From positions 1 to 63,793 of the forward strand of contig NZ_JPVQ01000021.1 of the NCBI RefSeq assembly GCF_000772965.1: a DNA stretch of 63,793 nucleotides, in the 5' to 3' direction. Source of the stretch: Ureibacillus massiliensis 4400831 = CIP 108448 = CCUG 49529. Its GTDB lineage: Bacteria > Bacillota > Bacilli > Bacillales_A > Planococcaceae. The position numbers and the translations under genes were made by a program. Below are positions 45,993 to 54,265 of this stretch, piece after piece. Each line of letters opens with the position of its first letter. The stretch's first letter is position 1. The notes below the pieces were generated by a model. It worked only from the letters and a program-made list of their open reading frames with translations, ran no database searches and had not been told where the DNA came from.

Positions 45993-46915
45993 TTTACATT
46001 AATAGGTTCATGATGTTTTGCGTGGTGGCGTTTTCTATAATCAGTAATTGTAGAAGCAATAAACAATAGAATAGCAAGCCAAATGAAACTAAAAGAAATA
46101 AAGTCAATTATAGTAAACGTTTCATTGTATAATACGATTCCCAAAATTAACACTACGGTAGGTGTTATATATTGTGTAAATCCAATCAGATATTGAGGAA
46201 TTTTTTGAGCGCCTTTAGCAAAAAGAACTAGCGGAATTGCAGTAACAATTCCCCCTAATATCAATACTAAATCCGTCGTAAAATTTACTTGTAAAAAAGA
46301 AGTTTCTTGAGTATTCCATAAATAAATATAATAGCCAAATGCAAATGGCGTGATAAATAATGTTTCAATTGCTAGACCACGAGTTGCATCTAATTTAATC
46401 CTTTTTTTCAATGCACTATAAGTTGCAAAAGAAAGAGCTATTAAAATGGCAATCCATGGAACTTGACCGTAACTTACAGTCATTACTAGTACTCCTGTAA
46501 AAGCAATGATTACTGCAGCTATTTGAGCTTTTGATAATTTCTCTTTAAAGAAAATGACCCCAAATAACACTGTAAGTATTGGATTTATGTAATAGCCTAA
46601 GCTAGTATCAACAACATGATCATGATTAACAGCCCATATATACATGTACCAGTTAATTGTTATGACAATAGATGCTAGCATTAAAGAGAAAAATAGCTTT
46701 TTATCTTTCCAAATTGCTTTTAAATCAGCTACAAGATTTTTCCGTTGTTTTATAATAATAATAAATAATAACGTAAAAACGAATGACCATATCATTCTAT
46801 TAATCAAAATTTCCAAGCTATCAACATGCTCTAGCATCTTCCAATATAATGGGAAAAATCCCCATAATCCATATGCGCTTAACGCATATACTAAGCCCTT
46901 CTGTTCTTCTGTCAA
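45989..46915 (-). CDS. rarD: RarD family EamA transporter
   Basis: A 308-residue protein with ten membrane helices, in the RarD branch of the drug/metabolite superfamily (ALSAYGLWGFFPLYWK, SLGYYINPILTVLFGVIFF, GAQKIPQYLIGFTQYI). The name comes from a chloramphenicol-sensitivity phenotype; the transported compound is not known. The start is the TTG at 46915, six bases after AAGGTG; a GTG nine bases upstream is part of that site. It is a single gene. Confidence 0.88.
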   Translation of the reverse strand: MTEEQKGLVYALSAYGLWGFFPLYWKMLEHVDSLEILINRMIWSFVFTLLFIIIIKQRKNLVADLKAIWKDKKLFFSLMLASIVITINWYMYIWAVNHDHVVDTSLGYYINPILTVLFGVIFFKEKLSKAQIAAVIIAFTGVLVMTVSYGQVPWIAILIALSFATYSALKKRIKLDATRGLAIETLFITPFAFGYYIYLWNTQETSFLQVNFTTDLVLILGGIVTAIPLVLFAKGAQKIPQYLIGFTQYITPTVVLILGIVLYNETFTIIDFISFSFIWLAILLFIASTITDYRKRHHAKHHEPINVN

Positions 46916-47079
46916 AATTTGCACCTTCTTATGTGAATACGTAAATATATTCCAATTATAGTGTTAGAATTTGTGTAAGTAAATGTATTTTTTATTTATC
47001 GGCTTAACCCCTTTTGTATCAGTTTACATTCAAAAGTAAGATGTATATTGTATTTTCGCGTACATTTTTGTACAAAAGA

Positions 47080-47121
47080 AAAATCGCTATCAATTATTTG
47101 AAAGTAATTGATAGCGATTCG
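47080..47121 (-). terminator. terminator of the PadR-ABC operon
   Basis: AATCGCTATCAATTA (47082-47096) pairs perfectly with 47105-47119, followed by TTTTTC on the minus strand. Confidence 0.9.
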
Positions 47122-47123
47122 TT

Positions 47124-48365
47124 TTAAGTAGTTACCTTTAATACAGTTTTAATTTTTTGAATAACTCCACCGCTGCTATATGTTAATACACTTCTCTTAT
47201 AGAAGGATAAACTTAATACGTATAAAATCACAACTGATAAAATGAGTACCGCTAGTGAAAGTATCGGTTCAATTGGTGATAAATCTGTTGCTCCAATTCT
47301 CATTGGCATCACCATGCCAGAAGTGAGTGGAATGTATGAGAAAACTTTTATTAATATTGTATCTGGATTTGCTACTCCTGATATCATGACATAAAAGCCA
47401 ACCAATAAAACCATAATTGCCGGTGTCATAACCTGAGAAGCTTCTTCTACTTTTGAAACAAGGGATCCAAATAATGCCCCAAGAATTAAGAATAATATAA
47501 CGGTAAAGAAAATAAATGCAACTACATAAATGATATAGGAAAACGAAAGCTCACTAGCGATATTTCCAATTCCTAAATCGCTTGCAGGTGTTATATTAGA
47601 TTTAAGGCCTATCAATGCAATTAATGCTCCGACGATAATGGCAAATTGTGTGAGAGCGATTAAAAATACACCTAGTAGCTTTGATTGAAAATGTGTGCTC
47701 GGTTTAACGCTTACTAACAACATCTCAAGTGCACGTGATCCTTTTTCAGATGCAACATCTGTCGTAATCATTGATAAATATGTTGTAATGAAGAAGTAAA
47801 TAACAATTCCAACGACGTAAGATACCCACATTCCTGATTGTTTTTCGCCTTCACTTTTCCCATTTACGTCTTCGTTTAAATTTGTTGTTGTAATAATTGG
47901 CTGACTATTTAGTATCCGTTCAGCGTCTTGGCTTGATAAGTTTAGTGATTGAATGCCAAATATTTTTGCTGCATATTCTACATGTGAATTAATAGTTGAC
48001 TGGTCATTTAATTGCAATGGATTGTATGTCACTATGTCTGCCTTCAAATTGTTATCTGCTTCTGAAAGTACTACTACTGCATCTAATTGATCTTGTTCTA
48101 ACCCATTATGAAGCTCTTCTATTGGTTGTTCAGAAATTGTATATTGAATATCTTCACTGGATATAAAAATAGAACTCATATCTATTTCTGTTTCATTAAC
48201 TAATGTTACTTCAATAGGTTCTTCCTTCAAGAAAAAGCTCGAAATTTCACTCCAGTATAATACGATTGCCATAATTACAATATACATCAACGTTAGTGAT
48301 ATAAAAGATTTAGAACCTAACTTCTGTTTATATAGTTGCTTTACGAGTATCTTTAGTTTATTCAA
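47124..48365 (-). CDS. ABC-2 type transporter permease (NatB/YhaP-like)
   Basis: A 413-residue permease. There is one N-terminal helix, then a ~140-residue extracytoplasmic domain. Five or more helices follow from about residue 175 (YVVGIVIYFFITTYL onward). This layout matches NatB/YhaP Na+ or peptide exporters, including the TDVASEKGSRALEMLLVSVKP coupling segment. The start is taken as the TTG at 48365 with GGTGG upstream; GTG at 48374 is the alternative. It overlaps the ATPase gene, so translation is coupled. Confidence 0.87.
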   Translation of the reverse strand: MNKLKILVKQLYKQKLGSKSFISLTLMYIVIMAIVLYWSEISSFFLKEEPIEVTLVNETEIDMSSIFISSEDIQYTISEQPIEELHNGLEQDQLDAVVVLSEADNNLKADIVTYNPLQLNDQSTINSHVEYAAKIFGIQSLNLSSQDAERILNSQPIITTTNLNEDVNGKSEGEKQSGMWVSYVVGIVIYFFITTYLSMITTDVASEKGSRALEMLLVSVKPSTHFQSKLLGVFLIALTQFAIIVGALIALIGLKSNITPASDLGIGNIASELSFSYIIYVVAFIFFTVILFLILGALFGSLVSKVEEASQVMTPAIMVLLVGFYVMISGVANPDTILIKVFSYIPLTSGMVMPMRIGATDLSPIEPILSLAVLILSVVILYVLSLSFYKRSVLTYSSGGVIQKIKTVLKVTT

Positions 48366-49257
48366 TGTTTCCACCTACCTTATCCTTAAAAATTTCATCT
48401 AAAGATAAATAATCTAGGCTAAACTTTTCAATATAGTTTCCATTTGAAACAATATCAAAGATAGGTTTTGCAAAGGATTCATCTTCTAAGCTTATAACAT
48501 ATTCATCGCGTTCTTTTTTAATTTCCTTTATACCTGAAAGCTTTGATAAATAATGTTGGTCTATATTTGTACGGATCGTTAATTTGGTTTTCCCATATTG
48601 TTTTTTCAAATCAATTAAACTTCCTGAAAACAGTGAAACACCTCTTTTTAATAAACATAAATGATCACATAATTCCTCTACATTATCCATTTGATGACTT
48701 GAAAATAGTATAGTCATTCCTTGATTTTTAAGTAGTAAAATTGCGTCCTTTAATAAATCTCGATTAACTGGGTCAAGACCACTAAAAGGTTCATCTAAGA
48801 TTAAAAATTTCGGTTTATGAATAAAGCTTGCAATGAGCTGAACCTTTTGTTGATTACCTTTCGATAAGGTTTCCGCTTTGTCATGTCGTTTATCCTCTAA
48901 ATCAAAACGTGAAATCCAAAAATCAATTTCCTTTTCAATCTCATCTTTTTTCATTCCTCTTAACTCACCAAATAAATAAAGCTGTTCTTGTACCTTCATA
49001 CGAGGAAATATTCCCCGTTCTTCTGGTAGGTAACCTAAATAATCTCGGTTGATTTTATTAATTGGCTTACCTGCCCACGTGATTTCACCAGAAGTAGGTT
49101 CCTGTAAATCTAAAATCATTCGAAATGTTGTTGTTTTACCTGCTCCATTTTGACCGATTAGACCAAATATTTCACCTTCTCCAATACTAAAATTCAAGTC
49201 ATTGACAGCTGTGAAATCTTTATATTTTTTTATTACATGTTCAAGCTTTAGTGTCAT
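48358..49257 (-). CDS. ABC transporter ATP-binding protein (NatA/YhaQ-like)
   Basis: A 299-residue ATPase partner of the adjacent permease. Walker A is GQNGAGKTTT, the signature is LSKGNQQKVQL (with KGNQQ, typical of this branch), and Walker B is KFLILDEPFSGLDP; the switch His is in LFSSHQMD. The C-terminal ~80 residues match the DUF4162-type extension. It is the third gene of the PadR-controlled operon and has a GGAG site. Confidence 0.93.
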   Translation of the reverse strand: MTLKLEHVIKKYKDFTAVNDLNFSIGEGEIFGLIGQNGAGKTTTFRMILDLQEPTSGEITWAGKPINKINRDYLGYLPEERGIFPRMKVQEQLYLFGELRGMKKDEIEKEIDFWISRFDLEDKRHDKAETLSKGNQQKVQLIASFIHKPKFLILDEPFSGLDPVNRDLLKDAILLLKNQGMTILFSSHQMDNVEELCDHLCLLKRGVSLFSGSLIDLKKQYGKTKLTIRTNIDQHYLSKLSGIKEIKKERDEYVISLEDESFAKPIFDIVSNGNYIEKFSLDYLSLDEIFKDKVGGNIE

Positions 49258-49270
49258 TTGAAACTCCTTT

Positions 49271-49816
49271 CTAGTCGTTAAAAATTTCTAACTGTTCTTT
49301 TAGTTTTCTTCGTTTTTTAAAAACACGAAAAAGTGGTATTCCGATGATTAAAGCTGCAAATAAATTGAAAAACCCTACTATTCTAATTGAATTATAAGCT
49401 CCATCAAAAATATCAGTGATGTTTAAAGTACCCATAGCCAGGTTTAATAAAAATAAAAATAAAAACAAATAATAGATGCGATTCATATAGTTTAATTTCG
49501 ATGAAGTATCTGTATACAATTCAAAATCCCCTTCTGAGGATTTTTTGCGGAAATACGCCCAACTAAAAGATTTTGAGACTAATTCCACACCTGATGCTTC
49601 TAAAAATGCTATATATTCCTTACTGTCATCTTTTTGATTTAAACCATTCAATAATTCATTTCGATAAATATATTGACCGGGTATCCCCTTTTCAAATTTA
49701 AAATAACCAAATCCAAATTTTTTTAAATGCCAGCCAGCTTTACACATTTTATTTATCCATCGTTCTTCTTTTTCAAAATCAATATAGAAACGAATTTTTA
49801 ATATTTCATCCTTCAT
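49271..49816 (-). CDS. DUF2812 membrane protein
   Basis: A 181-residue protein. The N-terminal domain (DFEKEERWINKMCKAGWHLKK split by short turns, then FGYFKFEKGIPGQYIYR) fits DUF2812, and two C-terminal membrane helices follow at about 110-130 and 140-160. DUF2812 genes are commonly found directly beside PadR regulators, as here, and may modulate them or the transporter. The ATG at 49816 lies seven bases after GGAGGTG and overlaps the PadR gene end by 11 bases. Confidence 0.82.
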   Translation of the reverse strand: MKDEILKIRFYIDFEKEERWINKMCKAGWHLKKFGFGYFKFEKGIPGQYIYRNELLNGLNQKDDSKEYIAFLEASGVELVSKSFSWAYFRKKSSEGDFELYTDTSSKLNYMNRIYYLFLFLFLLNLAMGTLNITDIFDGAYNSIRIVGFFNLFAALIIGIPLFRVFKKRRKLKEQLEIFND

Positions 49817-50129
49817 TTTTCGCACCTCCTGTTATACGGATACCATTCTCAAAAAGTTCCTTTAATCGAGAAATTTCATATTCAATAATTTTTTTTCCTT
49901 CATTTGTGATAATGTATTCTTTTTTACGGCCATCATCCTCAATAGGTCTAATCCATCCTTTTTCTAATAGCGATTTGATAGCACCATAAATTGTTCCGGC
50001 TCCTAGATTTACTCGATTATTCGTTAATTGCTGTGTTAACTGAATAATCCCATAGCCATGACGAGGTTCATATAAAGAAAGCAATATATAATAAACTCCT
50101 TCTGTTAAAGGTGGATGTTGTTGTGACAT
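49806..50129 (-). CDS. PadR family transcriptional regulator
   Basis: A 107-residue winged-helix repressor (LTEGVYYILLSLYEPRHGYGI, NLGAGTIYGAIKSLLEKGWI, REYIITNEGKK-like KKEYIITNEGKKIIEYE). PadR proteins of this size dimerise and often repress their own operon. It is the first gene of padR-DUF2812-ATPase-permease. Two near-identical palindromes overlap its promoter, which points to autoregulation. It has an AGGAG site. Confidence 0.92.
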   Translation of the reverse strand: MSQQHPPLTEGVYYILLSLYEPRHGYGIIQLTQQLTNNRVNLGAGTIYGAIKSLLEKGWIRPIEDDGRKKEYIITNEGKKIIEYEISRLKELFENGIRITGGAKNEG

Positions 50130-50160
50130 ATAATTTCTCCTTTTTTACATCGTCAACTGA

Positions 50161-50179
50161 TATATCGACTGCCGATATA
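50161..50179. promoter_or_regulatory. operator 1 of the PadR operon
   Basis: TATATCGACTGCCGATATA has TATATCG and CGATATA arms around a 5-base centre. It lies just downstream of the -10 element. Confidence 0.7.
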
Positions 50180-50182
50180 CTA

Positions 50183-50211
50183 AATATATCAGCTGCCGAT
50201 ATATAAGTCAA
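50183..50211 (-). promoter_or_regulatory. promoter of the PadR-ABC operon
   Basis: On the minus strand, TTGACT (50211-50206) and TATATT (50188-50183) have a 17-base spacer. The spacer is filled by operator 2. Confidence 0.75.
50185..50203. promoter_or_regulatory. operator 2 of the PadR operon
   Basis: TATATCAGCTGCCGATATA differs from operator 1 at two positions and sits between -35 and -10. The two centres are 24 bases apart. Confidence 0.7.
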
Positions 50212-50220
50212 TATTACATA

Positions 50221-50258
50221 AAAAAACACCACCCCATTAATGAAAAAATGGGATGGTA
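50221..50258 (-). terminator. terminator of the amidase gene
   Basis: ACCACCCCATT pairs with AATGGGATGGT with one mismatch, followed by TTTTTTT on the minus strand. Confidence 0.75.
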
Positions 50259-50272
50259 ATTGCATAATGTGG

Positions 50273-51106
50273 TTATTCAGTTTTATTGGCAGCAATTAAA
50301 GTACCTATACCTAAAAAATCACTCGTTGTTAAAGTACCATTATTTAATTTTTCAAGCCAAATAGGCTGTATTGCTTGATCTTTAATTCCTTTTTCAAGCA
50401 TTTGTTTAATTTTTTGTTTATTCGTAAGTATCTCTTCTAAACGAGTGATTAAAGTAGGTCCTGTAAAATTCTGTAATGATAAGGTGCCTTTTAAAGTACT
50501 ATTTAATTCATTTGAATTTGTCTCTTCTTGATTTCGCTGAGCTGATTTACTGTCTATTGGAATATGACCTGGTTTTACATATTGAATTAATTCGTTTGTT
50601 ATTGCTATACAAATTTCTTCAAAGTAATTTTGATACAATGATACATCTACTGTAGAATTTACAAAGCAAATCTCTATTAAGATGGCGGGTTTGTTCATGT
50701 TATTTAAAAACCCCAAGTTTGTACGTTTTTTTCCACCACGATTTCGTAAACCACTCGCATTTGAGATTGCCTTACTTATTTGAGAAGCAAAAGCTTTCAT
50801 TTTATCACTAACATAAAGCACTTCTGTTCCAATATTTGTATCATGTCTACCACTAGTGGAGTTGAAATGTACGCTTACATCTAATTTACGCGTTGTATTA
50901 TTATGTTGCGCAATCAGGTACTCTAAATTTTCCTCTTGAGTTTTAGATATATTATCTTCAATATGTGTTACTCCGATATCAACATTTTGTAATAAACGAA
51001 CGATACGATTCACGATTTTTCTTGCTTCAGTCACTTCATCAATAATATCTTTAGCACCTGATCCTGGAGAATAATGACCAGGACTAATTGTAATTAAACT
51101 CATCAT
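50273..51106 (-). CDS. N-acetylmuramoyl-L-alanine amidase (Amidase_3)
   Basis: A 277-residue cell-wall hydrolase. Zinc and catalytic residues lie in ITISPGHYSPGSGA (His), DEVTEARKIV (Glu), DVSVHFNST (His) and AILIEICFVNS (Glu). No signal peptide is visible, as in phage-type or spore-mother-cell amidases. A ~90-residue C-terminal region (TGPTLITRLEEILTNK and beyond) is of unknown type, perhaps wall-binding. The start is one of two adjoining ATGs (51106 or 51103) behind GGAGGTG. It is a single gene; no phage genes lie nearby. Confidence 0.87.
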   Translation of the reverse strand: MMSLITISPGHYSPGSGAKDIIDEVTEARKIVNRIVRLLQNVDIGVTHIEDNISKTQEENLEYLIAQHNNTTRKLDVSVHFNSTSGRHDTNIGTEVLYVSDKMKAFASQISKAISNASGLRNRGGKKRTNLGFLNNMNKPAILIEICFVNSTVDVSLYQNYFEEICIAITNELIQYVKPGHIPIDSKSAQRNQEETNSNELNSTLKGTLSLQNFTGPTLITRLEEILTNKQKIKQMLEKGIKDQAIQPIWLEKLNNGTLTTSDFLGIGTLIAANKTE

Positions 51107-51380
51107 TTTCACCTCCAATCAATAAAAACAAACTATTTAGTGAAATCACCTATCATTTTGTCGTGTCATTTCTATAGTACGTACGAAAACTTAAAATACA
51201 CGGGCGAACATAACATTCTGTATATTTCTACTATGCATATTAATAGACACTTGTTCTTAATTCATTTACCTAATGATATATGATTCCATTATATAAATAG
51301 TTTTAAAACCACTTTATAAAGACAGCAGATTCCAATTTTATTTGATATAAGTACTTTTTCTTCGTATTAATATGAAAAAT

Positions 51381-51468
51381 AAAAAGAGCTGATGTTATGG
51401 TGCTGCACCCCAAACGTTAGAATTTTAAATCTAACATTTGATATGCAGCACCAAATTCAGCTCTTTTT
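51381..51468. terminator. nested three-tier hairpin, possible composite terminator or small RNA
   Basis: Three stacked perfect stems share one axis: AAAAAGAGCTGA with TCAGCTCTTTTT (51381-51392/51457-51468), TGGTGCTGCA with TGCAGCACCA (51398-51407/51444-51453), and GTTAGA with TCTAAC (51416-51421/51430-51435). It has A and T runs at both outer ends and lies directly behind the 62-aa gene. It is much larger than ordinary terminators here. The remaining gap (51107-51380) shows no gene. Confidence 0.6.
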
Positions 51469-51657
51469 TTAATGTCTAATTGATTTTTTAATCATACAAA
51501 TTAACAATATTGTTAGGATTACATAAATGAGTAGTACAATTAGAAAAGCGATAAATCGTTCTTGATTTGAACCATCTGCAAACATGACTGGCCCTAATCC
51601 AAAAAACGTAACACCTAAAAATAGAACGAAAAAAACAACATATATGAACCACCTCAT
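51469..51657 (-). CDS. small two-helix membrane protein, 62 aa
   Basis: A 62-residue protein with two membrane helices (RWFIYVVFFVLFLGVTFFG and FIAFLIVLLIYVILTILL) joined by a short loop (PVMFADGSNQER). It resembles small Bacillales proteins that I recall as DUF6954, but that is tentative. The ATG follows AAGGAGGA. It is a single gene ending in the nested hairpin. Confidence 0.65.
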   Translation of the reverse strand: MRWFIYVVFFVLFLGVTFFGLGPVMFADGSNQERFIAFLIVLLIYVILTILLICMIKKSIRH

Positions 51658-51729
51658 TGTGCAAATCCTCCTTCAATGTAGTTTATCGGATTTACAAGAA
51701 AGTGATACAAATTAATTGTTAAAATTTGT

Positions 51730-52128
51730 TTAATCTCTAATTATTTTAAATGTACCAATGCCTTTAGCTAGAATTTGCCCATCCTTTGTAAAGACTTCTC
51801 CTTCAACTGTAGCAATTCGGTGACCTAATTGAATAATCTTTCCCGTTGCATAAATCGTTCCAGAATTTGATGGTGCTAAATAATTAATATTTAAATTGAT
51901 GGTAGCACAACGGGTTTTTGTTTTGGCTCTTAAACACATGGATAATACTTGATCAATCATTGCCGCATGTACTCCACCATGAAGCGTTTCATTTACATTT
52001 AAAAGATGATCTTGAATAGTTAGTTTTAGTAATACATCGTCTTCTTCAAATTTTTCAATTTCAAACCCGATAAATTGGAAATATGGCATTTTCTCAAAGC
52101 TTTGTTTTATTTCGCTTATTGTTATCAT
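51730..52128 (-). CDS. PaaI-type hot-dog thioesterase
   Basis: A 132-residue thioesterase of the PaaI/YdiI group. The key segment is NVNETLHGGVHAAMIDQVLSM, with HGG and the catalytic acid region, followed by TINLNINYLAPSNSG. It would hydrolyse acyl- or aryl-CoA thioesters. The start is the ATG at 52128 behind AGAGGAA; an upstream 13-residue extension is not typical. It is a single gene. Confidence 0.86.
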   Translation of the reverse strand: MITISEIKQSFEKMPYFQFIGFEIEKFEEDDVLLKLTIQDHLLNVNETLHGGVHAAMIDQVLSMCLRAKTKTRCATINLNINYLAPSNSGTIYATGKIIQLGHRIATVEGEVFTKDGQILAKGIGTFKIIRD

Positions 52129-52522
52129 GTTTATAGTTCCTCTCCGTTCATTACACTTACTCCTCAAGTGAATTTAAATTATGCCGAAATCATCATTAGA
52201 TTACAGCTCCTATTTCAACTTTAACATAGCGAAGTTTGTCATCTTTTGTTATTTATACTTATTTTACGATTAAAGAGATTTTTCAGCTTTATGAAATCAC
52301 TGGAATAATGGGTCAAAAACCAAGGGATAGGCATAAATCTTAAAAACTAAAACATCTTTGCCCTTTACTGACTAAAATTGGGTATTCAACTATCATTCTT
52401 TTTAATCATTTTGTATTTTCTCATAAAAATTACCTTCAAAATAGGTATCTATCTAGTTTAGGCTATCGAAATATGAATAGATTAATTATGTAAACAATTC
52501 TATTACGAAGGAGGTCGTGAAA
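52129..52522. other. 394-base gene-free stretch
   Basis: AT-rich sequence between divergent genes. I see no open frame with a ribosome site, no tRNA and no strong hairpin. It should hold the promoters of the thioesterase and the coat gene. I could not place a convincing sigma-K promoter for the latter. Confidence 0.4.
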
Positions 52523-52840
52523 ATGTTTAATAGACGAAAATGTGGTCCATCAAGAAGACCAATCCATTGTCCTGCAAACGTATTACCAACACAAGTTGCA
52601 CCAGCAAGGGTTTCACCAACTCAGGAAGTGGTAAGAACTAATGTTATTAATACTGTTGTACCACATATCCATCCAGTTCATACAACAACTGTTAACCGTC
52701 ATGTAACGCATAACCAACATTACTTCCCACAAACTCAATCTGTGGAAAATGTATTCTCAGAAAATACGATGAACTGCGGTACACCTGAAAATCCGAACCC
52801 AGATTGCTTCCCAATCCGTAGAAATAGATTCGGCTTTTAA
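52523..52840 (+). CDS. CotD-like inner spore coat protein
   Basis: A 105-residue His-, Pro- and Thr-rich protein. The centre (VVPHIHPVHTTTVNRH, then NQHYFPQTQSVENV) is the signature of CotD, an inner-coat protein made in the mother cell. Cys residues near both ends could crosslink. The start is the ATG at 52523, seven bases after GGAGGT; a GTG six bases earlier overlaps the site. This is one of the clearest signs that the host forms spores. Confidence 0.85.
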   Translation: MFNRRKCGPSRRPIHCPANVLPTQVAPARVSPTQEVVRTNVINTVVPHIHPVHTTTVNRHVTHNQHYFPQTQSVENVFSENTMNCGTPENPNPDCFPIRRNRFGF

Positions 52841-52870
52841 TAACTAATTAATGTTAACGATCTTAAAAAT

Positions 52871-52906
52871 CAATGGGCGACTCCATATTAAGAGTCGCCC
52901 AAATCT
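52871..52906. terminator. terminator between the CotD and TelA genes
   Basis: GGGCGACTC pairs with GAGTCGCCC. T-rich sequence follows on both strands. Confidence 0.8.
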
Positions 52907-52913
52907 TTTGTTT

Positions 52914-54086
52914 TTACATACTTTTTAACTTTTCGTATTCAAGTTGAAGCTTTTCGATTCGTTTTCTACCCTCTTCACGATTACGAATCGTTTCAGCCTG
53001 AATTTGTTTTGTTTCTTCAATTCCAGACATTATCGTTTGCCAAGTTGTTTCAATCGTTTCGATTTTAATGCTAGGTTGACCTGCAGCACGTGCAATGTTC
53101 ACACTATTTTGTCTTATATTCTCAGCATTTTTAATAAGCATTTCATTCGTTCGATTATCTAATTCAACCATAGAATCAGAAACTAACTTTTGTCGTTTTA
53201 ATGTAACTGCATGAATGATCCCTTGTTTAAAAATTGGAATTGTTGTAACGAAGGCTGAATTAATTTTTGCGATTAAATGATTATTTCCTTGTTGCATCAA
53301 ACGAATTTGAGGAGCTGATTGGAATGAAACCTGCTGTGCCATTTCAAGATCAAATCTACGTTGTTCGAGCAATTCAATTGCCCTCCGAAGTGACTCTAAC
53401 TCCATAATCGCTTCCTGATCACCTTCATTTGCACGTGCTTCTAATGTCGTTAGATTTGGTCGTAATTTTTCAACTTTCACCTCGATTGCGGCAATATGTT
53501 CACTTAAAGATTGGAAATATTCTAAGTTTTGATCGTACATTTGTTCAAGCTCTACAGTATTTTGCTTCATTTCTATTTCGTATTTTTGAATCTCGTTGTA
53601 GATTGCATCAATTTCTTTATTCATTGTATCGTATTTCGATAAAATCTTTTGTAGTTGTTCTTTTCCTTTACTAAACATTTTTGAGAAAAATCCTTTTTTC
53701 TCATCTTTGAAATCCTTTGGATCGAAACGGTCCATAATCTTGTTTAAATTGTTGATGAGAGCACTTGATTTTTCCAGTTTGCTTGTTCGTATCGTTGAAA
53801 GCATTCTATCTGAAAATTTAGAGATCTCTGTAGCTGTATCCTTCCCAAACTCTAAGATGGCGATTTGATTGTTTACATCTATTTTTTCAGCTAATGTTTG
53901 GACCTGTGGCTCTTCTTTTAGAGCTATTTGTCGTTTCTTAATTTGAGACAACTCTTCTTGTGATACAAGCTGCTTAGCCTGAATATCTATTGGTGGTTCG
54001 TTTACCATTTCTAAAGCATTTGTAGAAGTATTTTCTGTTTTCTTTGTGTCCAAATCTTCAAATAACGAATTTTTTATCTCAGACAT
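52914..54086 (-). CDS. TelA/KlaA family toxic anion resistance protein
   Basis: A 390-residue, highly helical TelA-family protein (MSKGKEQLQKILSKYDTM and MELESLRRAIELLEQRRFD are typical). The family includes plasmid tellurite-resistance KlaA/TelA and B. subtilis YceH. It usually partners with other stress genes, but here it stands alone without ter genes. A flexible N-terminal ~60 residues precedes long coiled helices. The name reflects homology, and a role in tellurite resistance is not shown. Confidence 0.88.
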   Translation of the reverse strand: MSEIKNSLFEDLDTKKTENTSTNALEMVNEPPIDIQAKQLVSQEELSQIKKRQIALKEEPQVQTLAEKIDVNNQIAILEFGKDTATEISKFSDRMLSTIRTSKLEKSSALINNLNKIMDRFDPKDFKDEKKGFFSKMFSKGKEQLQKILSKYDTMNKEIDAIYNEIQKYEIEMKQNTVELEQMYDQNLEYFQSLSEHIAAIEVKVEKLRPNLTTLEARANEGDQEAIMELESLRRAIELLEQRRFDLEMAQQVSFQSAPQIRLMQQGNNHLIAKINSAFVTTIPIFKQGIIHAVTLKRQKLVSDSMVELDNRTNEMLIKNAENIRQNSVNIARAAGQPSIKIETIETTWQTIMSGIEETKQIQAETIRNREEGRKRIEKLQLEYEKLKSM

Positions 54087-54265
54087 TATCGAATCCTCCG
54101 TTCATAGGCAGTAAATAATAAAAATATTTCTTCCTGGATAACTTTTCTATATGAACATTCTATACGAAAAGGTATTTAACAAAACATACGATTTTAGGAA
54201 AGAAAAGTTTCATCTAATAAGTTCTATTATGAAAAAAATCCTGCCAAAAAAGCAAGATTTATAAG

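Noticed and set aside
50068-50295. 75-residue open frame over the PadR promoter
   Set aside because: It runs through the operators and promoter and into the PadR start in another frame.
50273-51106. Amidase as part of a prophage lysis module
   Set aside because: No holin, tail or other phage genes lie nearby, and neighbouring genes are ordinary chromosomal ones.
51488-51676. Second 62-residue frame on the same strand as the small membrane protein
   Set aside because: It is shifted relative to the gene with the AAGGAGGA site and lacks its hydrophobic pattern.
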